Assembly: GCA_009843785.1 (NCBI GenBank)
Contig: VYCT01000066.1
Location: forward strand, 1 to 35,608
From: Candidatus Poribacteria bacterium
GTDB lineage: Bacteria > Poribacteria > WGA-4E > WGA-3G
Length of the DNA stretch: 35,608 nt
Direction: 5' to 3'
In this document: positions 30,967 to 35,608 of the stretch, piece by piece
How the letters are laid out: each line of letters opens with the position of its first letter
Numbering within the stretch: the first letter of the stretch is position 1
The notes under the pieces: model-generated
Database searches by the model: none
What the model was told of the DNA's origin: nothing
What the model saw: the letters and a program-made list of their open reading frames with translations, nothing else
Translations under genes and position numbers: made by a program

Positions 30967-31230
30967 ATGTGTAGATTTTTTTTAGGGGTCTCCCTCTTGA
31001 TGGTCGTTATGCTCATGGTACCGACATATCTTGAAGCATGCCCTGGGTGTAAAACACTTGATGACCCTATCGGTAAAGGTTTTAATTGGAGTATCCTTTT
31101 TATGATAGCGATGCCCTTTACTGTTTTTGGGGTCGTCGGCGGCACGATTTTCTTACAATGGAACGGTTATCGATTATCGGTTATCGGTAATCGGTTAAAG
31201 GAGCGTCTGCTACGCATCAGAAATTCTTAA
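30967..31230 (+). CDS. Small membrane protein with CPGC motif
   Basis: This 87-residue protein opens with a hydrophobic segment (about 4-22, signal or anchor), then EACPGCKTLDDP with Cys25 and Cys28, then a second helix (SILFMIAMPFTVFGVVGGTIFL). Small proteins with a CPxC box and an ILFM-AMPF helix are, from memory, common in cox clusters of related phyla; the function is not known. The Cys pair could bind copper or be redox active; no His follows, so it is not a heme c site. AAAGGAG lies eight bases before the ATG at 30967. The last 20 residues (after FLQWNGY) are encoded by a heptamer element, so the native C-terminus has been replaced or lengthened. Confidence 0.75.
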   Translation: MCRFFLGVSLLMVVMLMVPTYLEACPGCKTLDDPIGKGFNWSILFMIAMPFTVFGVVGGTIFLQWNGYRLSVIGNRLKERLLRIRNS

Positions 31231-31266
31231 CTGACGACTGACAACTGATAACTGACAACTGATAAT
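31155..31266. repeat. Heptamer hairpin element, copy 8, inside a gene end
   Basis: Left arm with TTATCGA, TTATCGG, TTATCGG and TAATCGG. Right arm is a perfect tandem run of five units at about 31232-31266: CTGACGA, CTGACAA, CTGATAA, CTGACAA, CTGATAA. The left arm and core are translated as the end of the CPGC protein; the right arm lies between its stop and the ribosome site of the CoxIII gene. Confidence 0.8.
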
Positions 31267-31287
31267 AAATAAAGGAGTTTAAATATA

Positions 31288-31938
31288 GTGGAACACGCTA
31301 CCACTTTAGACCACACTGAAGACGTATACGAGCCTTCACTTACGCCGGACAGCCTCGGCAAGCTCGGCATGTGGATTTTCCTCGTCGGGGATACCATGTC
31401 CTTTGGCGCGTTGCTCGCAGCGTACGCGGCACTCCGGGCGGGTGCAGGCATAGTGGGTTGGGTACCACCGGACGAAATCCTCGGTATTAACCTAACCGCG
31501 GGCATGACATTCCTCCTGATATGCAGTAGTGTCACTATGGTGAAGGCACTCGAATCCATTCAGAGCGGTAATGTTTCTCGCATGTGCCTGTTTCTTGGAC
31601 TCACAATCGCTGGCGGTGTCATTTTCTTAGGGTTACAGGCTTATGAATGGTATCACCTTATTACCCACGGCTTGACGCTTACTGAGATTCCCGCTCACGG
31701 GTTAAAGAGTGATGTTATAAGCGGTTCAACGCTCTTTGGTCCAACTTTCTATGCCATCACAGGTTTCCACGGCTTGCACGTGACGGGTGGTGTCATTTAT
31801 CTCATCGTTATCTTGATACACGGCTTGCGGGGCAGGTATACCGCTGAGTTTAACCATGAGGTAGAAATCGTCGGACTCTACTGGCACTTCGTTGACCTTA
31901 TCTGGATTATGGTCTTCACCTTCATTTATCTACTATAG
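31288..31938 (+). CDS. coxC: Cytochrome c oxidase subunit III
   Basis: This 216-residue subunit stabilises subunit I and supports proton uptake and long-term activity. It has five membrane helices: SLGKLGMWIFLVGDTMSFGALLAAY, AGMTFLLICSSVTMVKAL, LGLTIAGGVIFLGLQAYEWYHLI, FYAITGFHGLHVTGGVIYLIVIL and VEIVGLYWHFVDLIWIMVFTFIYLL. The YWHFVDLIW closing motif and FHGLHVTGG are diagnostic. The two N-terminal helices of seven-helix forms are absent, as is normal for caa3/aa3 oxidases of this type. The GTG at 31288 has AAAGGAG ten bases upstream. It is followed at 11 bases by subunit IV. Confidence 0.93.
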   Translation: MEHATTLDHTEDVYEPSLTPDSLGKLGMWIFLVGDTMSFGALLAAYAALRAGAGIVGWVPPDEILGINLTAGMTFLLICSSVTMVKALESIQSGNVSRMCLFLGLTIAGGVIFLGLQAYEWYHLITHGLTLTEIPAHGLKSDVISGSTLFGPTFYAITGFHGLHVTGGVIYLIVILIHGLRGRYTAEFNHEVEIVGLYWHFVDLIWIMVFTFIYLL

Positions 31939-31949
31939 GAGTAATAAAA

Positions 31950-32285
31950 ATGGCACAGGATGAACACAAAGATCACCCGAAATACATGACTATCTTCTGG
32001 TGGCTTTTGGGGTTGACAGTCGCTGAGGTTTTGGTCGTGATTCCCGATCTCCCTATAGCAATCAAAGCCATCTTGCTTATCGGAATGGCATGTTCCAAGG
32101 CCGCCCTTGTCGCTATCTATTTCATGCATCTGAAGTTTGAAAGGAAAACGTTGACAATTATCGTGCTAACACCTTTTATTATCTGCGTTTTTCTCGTCGT
32201 CATGTTGATGCCCGACCTCACATTAGATGCACGACTCGACGGCATAGAGAAACCGGCGGAAGTTGTGGATACGTCGGCTCACTAA
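31950..32285 (+). CDS. Cytochrome c oxidase subunit IV (prokaryotic)
   Basis: This 111-residue accessory subunit has three membrane helices and the family blocks HPKYMTIFWWLLGLTVAEV and CSKAALVAIYFMHLKFERK. It packs against the catalytic core and helps assembly. TAGGAG lies eight bases before the ATG. It is one of a tight string of genes (subunit III, IV, SCO, small protein) with gaps of 11, 20 and minus 4 bases, so these four are translated from one message. Confidence 0.9.
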   Translation: MAQDEHKDHPKYMTIFWWLLGLTVAEVLVVIPDLPIAIKAILLIGMACSKAALVAIYFMHLKFERKTLTIIVLTPFIICVFLVVMLMPDLTLDARLDGIEKPAEVVDTSAH

Positions 32286-32305
32286 CTACTCACTGGGTTT
32301 GGAAT

Positions 32306-32941
32306 ATGGAAGCACAAGCCGATAATGCCGCTAAAGTGGGACGCAAATTTGACAAAAGCACCCTGATCTGGGTAGTGCTCGGTGTCATCATTATCGCTAT
32401 CGCGGCTGTCAACTTATGGTCGGTATTTGGCACCAAACCAGAAGTACTCACTGAAACTGCTTCTATCGGCGTGCCAGACTTTAGCCTGACGAACCAGCAA
32501 GGGGAGTCATTAGGGTTATCCGACATGGTGGGCAAAATTTGGATCGCAGACTTCATCTTCACCAATTGCCCAACGATTTGTCCAGCGATGACACAGGAGA
32601 TGGCACGCTTGCAATCCGAATTTGTTGCAGACCCCGTCTATTTTGTCTCCTTTTCTGTCGATCCAGAGCGGGATACGACAGAGGTGCTCACGCGCTACGC
32701 AAAGGCTTACGGTGCAGACGATAGGCGTTGGCACTTTCTCACCGGCGACAAGGCACATATTTATCAGTTAGCCGAACACGGGTTCAGTTTGGCCGCGGGG
32801 CACAAGGGGAGCGAAATACTCCATAGCCCGCGGTTCGTTCTCGTCAAAGCGGATGGGAACATCCATGACCACTACGATAGTCGCAGTAAACCCGCGATGC
32901 TGCGTTTACGCCGAGATGTCAAAACGCTCCTAAAAAAATGA
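32306..32941 (+). CDS. SCO1/SenC-type copper chaperone
   Basis: This 211-residue thioredoxin-fold protein delivers copper to the CuA site of CoxB. One N-terminal membrane anchor (about 21-42) places the domain in the periplasm. Copper ligands are Cys88 and Cys92 in TNCPTICP and His173 in ILHSPRF. SVDPERDT and FTNCPTICPAM are strong family marks; length is standard. It is separated from subunit IV by 20 bases, and its stop overlaps the next start (ATGA at 32938-32941). Confidence 0.93.
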   Translation: MEAQADNAAKVGRKFDKSTLIWVVLGVIIIAIAAVNLWSVFGTKPEVLTETASIGVPDFSLTNQQGESLGLSDMVGKIWIADFIFTNCPTICPAMTQEMARLQSEFVADPVYFVSFSVDPERDTTEVLTRYAKAYGADDRRWHFLTGDKAHIYQLAEHGFSLAAGHKGSEILHSPRFVLVKADGNIHDHYDSRSKPAMLRLRRDVKTLLKK

Positions 32942-33204
32942 GAGACTTTGATCTGAATCTCTTAATCTCTCTTGCGGCTTTTGTAATTCACTTCACTTTC
33001 GGATTTTTCCGTGGACGCTTTAAAAGATTCAGCCGCCCCTGGAGCAGATGTCTCTACATTCCGATTACAATGAACATCGTTGTTCGACACTTTATCCTCA
33101 ATTGGAAGTGGCAAACCGCGATGGTTTACTTATGGCCAGCAACGCTCATCGCCCATATACTCGGCGGCTTTCTGGGGGCGCGTTACAGAGACCGGAGTCC
33201 ATAA
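32938..33204 (+). CDS. Small membrane protein, function unknown
   Basis: This 88-residue protein has two or three hydrophobic segments (ISLAAFVIHFTFGFFRG, the middle, and MVYLWPATLIAHILGGFLGAR) and several Arg residues. I recognise no family. The four-base ATGA overlap with the SCO gene implies coupled translation and so a link with oxidase assembly. It is the last gene before a strong terminator hairpin, and thus the end of the cox operon. Confidence 0.65.
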   Translation: MRDFDLNLLISLAAFVIHFTFGFFRGRFKRFSRPWSRCLYIPITMNIVVRHFILNWKWQTAMVYLWPATLIAHILGGFLGARYRDRSP

Positions 33205-33205
33205 T

Positions 33206-33233
33206 AAAATTATGCCTTAAATGGCATAATTTT
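33206..33233. terminator. Intrinsic terminator ending the cox operon
   Basis: AAAATTATGCC (33206-33216) and GGCATAATTTT (33223-33233) form a perfect 11-bp stem with the loop TTAAAT. The stem begins with A4 and ends with T4, so it could stop transcription in both directions, although the T-run is part of the stem and short. Confidence 0.7.
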
Positions 33234-33330
33234 GCTTCGCAGTGAGAATGCTTTACATTTGGAGGGCGGATATAAGCAACGCACCTGAAAGTTGAAACGC
33301 CCGTTGTTTCTCCGCAAGGAAAATTAAAAA

Positions 33331-35238
33331 ATGATTAAGAAGATTTACGTGCCAGTTGATAATTCGGACTACTCCGATGCAAGTATCGCTTTAGCGGTCG
33401 AATTCGCAAAGAAATTCGGCTCACATCTCGTCGGTTCGCACGTTTACGCCGCAAAGATGCACGATGTCCGCTTCAAGCAGATGGAATACACCCTTCCAGA
33501 AGAGTATCAAGACGAGGTCGAGCTTGAAAAACAACGCCGCATCCACGATACCCTCATTACGATGGGACTGCAACTGATCTCCGATTCCTATCTTGAGGTG
33601 ATGAAACAGAAGTGCACCGAATTTGATATCCCGTTTGAACCCAAAATGCCGGAAGGCAAACACTTTATAAAACTCGTTGAAGACATTCAGGAAAGCGATT
33701 ACGATCTCGTCATTATGGGTGCACTCGGCATGGGTGCAGTCAAAGATAGCCTTATCGGCGGTGTTACTGAACGCGTCGTCCGCCGTATTAATACCGATAC
33801 GCTCGTTGTCCGAGACCTTGAACCCATTGAAGCACATAACGGCAATATCCTCGTCGGCATTGATGGAAGCCCTGAATCTTTCTCAGGTTTGAAAACCGCA
33901 ATACAACTCGGACGTAAGTTTAACAAACAGGTTGAAGCCGTTGGGGTTTATGACCCTTATCTACACTACATCGTCTTCAATTCCGTCGTGAATGTGCTAA
34001 CCGAACGCGCCGCAAGAACTTTCAGATTTAAAGAGCAAGAACAACTCCACGAAGAGGTGATTGATACCGGATTAGCAAAAATTTATCAGTCACACTTAGA
34101 AGTCGCGCGCGCCATTGCAAAAGATGAACACGACTATGCTCTAAAAATTACCCTGCTCGACGGAAAGGCATACGAAAAGATTCTACAATATGTCCGAAAA
34201 ACGAACCCCTGGCTCCTCGTCTTAGGTAGAATCGGTGTCCATAGTGAACAAGAGATGGACATCGGAAGCACTGCAGAAAATCTGTTACGTCTTGCCCCTT
34301 GCAATGTGCTTTTATCCAGTCAGCGTTATTTTCCACAAATAGATGTGAAAGCGGAAGAGACGCTCGTCTGGACGCAGGAGGCGTTAGATAGAATGGAAAA
34401 AGCCCCACCCTTAGTGCGTGGCATCGCTAAGACAGCCGTACATCGGTTTGCCATTGAACGCGGTCATTCTGTTATTACCGAGAGCGTCATTGATATGGCG
34501 ATGGAAGCGATTATGCCGCAACGTGCATCTGAAAAACTGACGCGTGTCGCAAAAGAGATCGCTGAACAGAAAGTCTTAGAGTCAGATGCCGTCCAGACAT
34601 ATATCTGTGGCGAGTGTGGCTATGCCGCACACAACCAGCAACCCGTCCAGTGTCCTGTCTGTAGTTCACCACCGGAACGTTTTCAGATGGTGGACAAAAC
34701 CGCTCTGGAGAACGTGGCCGTAGACGAAGGCGGTGCTGCCGAGGAAGAAACGTTTGATGGCGTACGACTCCAATGGTCAGAACAGGCGAAAAAAGCGCTG
34801 CGTGGCGTGCCACGCGGCTATATGCGGCGCAATGTCAAAGCACGCATCGAAAAATCCGCACGTTCCCAAAAAATTGGCACTATTACAAATGCCTTCGCAA
34901 CAGAGATTATCAATGACAGCATGGGCGAAGCAGCTGCAGTCCGTGAGGATGCACCTGAACTCAGAACCTTGCAAGCACAGACTTCCGATGCCCAGAATAC
35001 AGAAGTCGTTCCAGGTTTTGAAAGTCCAGTGAAATGGACGGAAGAGGCAATCGAGCGTTTGAATTTGGTGCCTGCTGGGTTTATGCGAAATATCACGCAG
35101 ACCCGAATAGAACAGCGAGCGCAAGAGCACAACATTGAACAAGTTACACTCGATTTCACAGCACGCGTCATTGAAGATGGCAGAAGCCTCGCCAATGAAG
35201 TACTCGGACAGTATTATCAACAGCCGAATCAGGATTAA
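33331..35238 (+). CDS. Tandem universal stress protein fused to zinc ribbon and PCP_red-like domains
   Basis: This 635-residue protein has two USP domains: 1-166, with MGALGMGAVKDSLIGG as nucleotide-binding loop, and about 171-330, starting NILVGIDGSPES. Then comes a PCP_red-like helical domain (about 349-392, WTQEALDRMEKAPPLVRGIAKTAVHRFA), a rubredoxin-like zinc or iron ribbon (Cys426, 429, 441, 444: CGECG and CPVC), and two more PCP_red-like domains (about 482-535, WSEQAKKALRGVP, and about 568-620, WTEEAIERLNLVP). PCP_red is otherwise known from the C-terminus of the BchB/ChlB subunit of protochlorophyllide reductase. It lies behind the cox terminator. An AAGGAAAA site precedes the ATG at 33331. 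The role is unknown; redox or stress sensing beside the respiratory genes is possible. Confidence 0.85.
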   Translation: MIKKIYVPVDNSDYSDASIALAVEFAKKFGSHLVGSHVYAAKMHDVRFKQMEYTLPEEYQDEVELEKQRRIHDTLITMGLQLISDSYLEVMKQKCTEFDIPFEPKMPEGKHFIKLVEDIQESDYDLVIMGALGMGAVKDSLIGGVTERVVRRINTDTLVVRDLEPIEAHNGNILVGIDGSPESFSGLKTAIQLGRKFNKQVEAVGVYDPYLHYIVFNSVVNVLTERAARTFRFKEQEQLHEEVIDTGLAKIYQSHLEVARAIAKDEHDYALKITLLDGKAYEKILQYVRKTNPWLLVLGRIGVHSEQEMDIGSTAENLLRLAPCNVLLSSQRYFPQIDVKAEETLVWTQEALDRMEKAPPLVRGIAKTAVHRFAIERGHSVITESVIDMAMEAIMPQRASEKLTRVAKEIAEQKVLESDAVQTYICGECGYAAHNQQPVQCPVCSSPPERFQMVDKTALENVAVDEGGAAEEETFDGVRLQWSEQAKKALRGVPRGYMRRNVKARIEKSARSQKIGTITNAFATEIINDSMGEAAAVREDAPELRTLQAQTSDAQNTEVVPGFESPVKWTEEAIERLNLVPAGFMRNITQTRIEQRAQEHNIEQVTLDFTARVIEDGRSLANEVLGQYYQQPNQD

Positions 35239-35340
35239 TGTCCCTCCTATATATATGAAAATATGGAGATTCCTTTGCTTCGTATCCAAAGCCATTCAGT
35301 TCTCGGTTTTTTCGTCCAATTTTGCCCCCCAGGCCCGGTA

Positions 35341-35362
35341 GGTGCGGTTTCCTAACCGCACC
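35341..35362. repeat. REP-like hairpin
   Basis: GGTGCGGTT and AACCGCACC are perfect reverse complements with loop TCCT, preceded by CCAGGCCCGGTA. The preceding words are shared with the hairpin at 35413 (CCAGGTCCGGTA). Confidence 0.75.
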
Positions 35363-35607
35363 ATAAGTGTCAATTTTAGAAAAAATAACCGCTTGGGTAC
35401 CCAGGTCCGGTAGGTTCGGTTTCAAACCGAACCGGATACGACGCGGAAACCTTGATGACTTCAAACCTCTCTTGAGTTCCGTAGGAACGGCATCTGTGTA
35501 GAAATGTGTCTCCGCCAAAAACCAGGTTTCCCCGTAGGGGCGGCATCTATGATCGGGGCGCACCAAATATCGCAAAATATCCCTAAATTGACACCTATGG
35601 TGCGGTT
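35354..35607. repeat. Inverted pair of 23-base sequences bounding about 208 bases
   Basis: Bases 35354-35376 and the complement of 35585-35607 agree at 22 of 23 positions. They include AACCGCACCATA and GTGTCAATTT, separated by one differing base. The arrangement looks like the ends of a small non-coding mobile or palindromic element. No transposase or target duplication is visible. Confidence 0.55.
35413..35433. repeat. REP-like hairpin, second copy with compensatory change
   Basis: GGTTCGGTT and AACCGAACC pair around TCA. Compared with the copy at 35341, the fourth base pair changed from G-C to T-A, keeping the stem. Confidence 0.7.
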
Positions 35608-35608
35608 T

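Larger units (their letters stand above)
35239..35608. other. Repeat-rich intergenic end of window
   Basis: No gene is supported here. The stretch holds two hairpins (35341-35362, 35413-35433), two direct words of the type CCGTAGG--CGGCATCT (near 35479 and 35532), and a 23-base inverted pair (35354-35376 and 35585-35607). The window cuts the element on the right. Confidence 0.65.

Noticed and set aside
1-35608. tRNA, rRNA or phage/transposase genes
   Set aside because: No cloverleaf, rRNA-like sequence, integrase or transposase was recognised on either strand.

Overview
The window reads as one long, almost entirely plus-strand respiratory gene region from an uncultivated Gram-negative-type bacterium. 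Several traits together suggest the Poribacteria / PVC-like fringe: a Tat-exported DUF1501 protein, a secreted LamG protein, cytochromes carrying the small beta-module typical of Planctomycete-type heme proteins, and intergenic DNA full of short hairpin repeats. This is an inference from gene content and style; no rRNA or other phylogenetic marker is present.

Layout. (1) 1-8291 holds unlinked housekeeping and catabolic genes: an SDR oxidoreductase behind a consensus sigma-70 promoter, a DUF1501 protein, rsmD, a two-cupin protein, a large clan GH-D-like protein, a family-4-like uracil-DNA glycosylase and, on the minus strand, a secreted LamG protein. (2) 8292-8760 is a divergent control region with strong promoter matches both ways. 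(3) 8761-14866 encodes a split b6f-like bc complex: Rieske protein, cytochrome b, subunit IV, an octaheme cytochrome c and a monoheme cytochrome c. (4) 15071-23205 encodes a second module: a CydA-like membrane protein with no CydB, three membrane-linked cytochromes c (one fused to an ethylbenzene-dehydrogenase-type heme b domain), and a cupredoxin at each end. (5) 23221-25036 is a two-gene ABC exporter whose genes both have problematic starts. (6) 25109-33204 is an aa3-type cytochrome c oxidase cluster with assembly genes (coxB, coxA, ctaA, ctaB, two CoxIII-like genes, CoxIV, SCO) plus three small membrane proteins. (7) 33331-35238 is a universal stress protein fused to a zinc ribbon and three PCP_red-like domains, followed by repeat-rich DNA to the window end.

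How the parts may work together (inference): quinol is oxidised by the bc complex. Its octaheme and monoheme cytochromes and the two amicyanin-like cupredoxins could pass electrons to the aa3 oxidase, whose subunit II has no heme c of its own. The CydA-like module could be a second, less understood quinone/cytochrome c branch.

Most notable observations: (a) subunit II of the aa3 oxidase has about 65 extra residues inside its CuA domain, and 50 of them closely match a module in the cytochrome c at 18047-19555; (b) two cytochrome genes, 18047 and 19734, have related leaders with a 6-bp stem in which three pairs differ by compensatory changes, and neither has an obvious Shine-Dalgarno sequence; (c) a family of hairpin elements built of runs of heptamers (NNNTCAG on one side, CTGANNN on the other) sits at about nine gene boundaries, in places supplying protein ends; (d) a 19-nt REP-like palindrome lies in frame inside ctaA.
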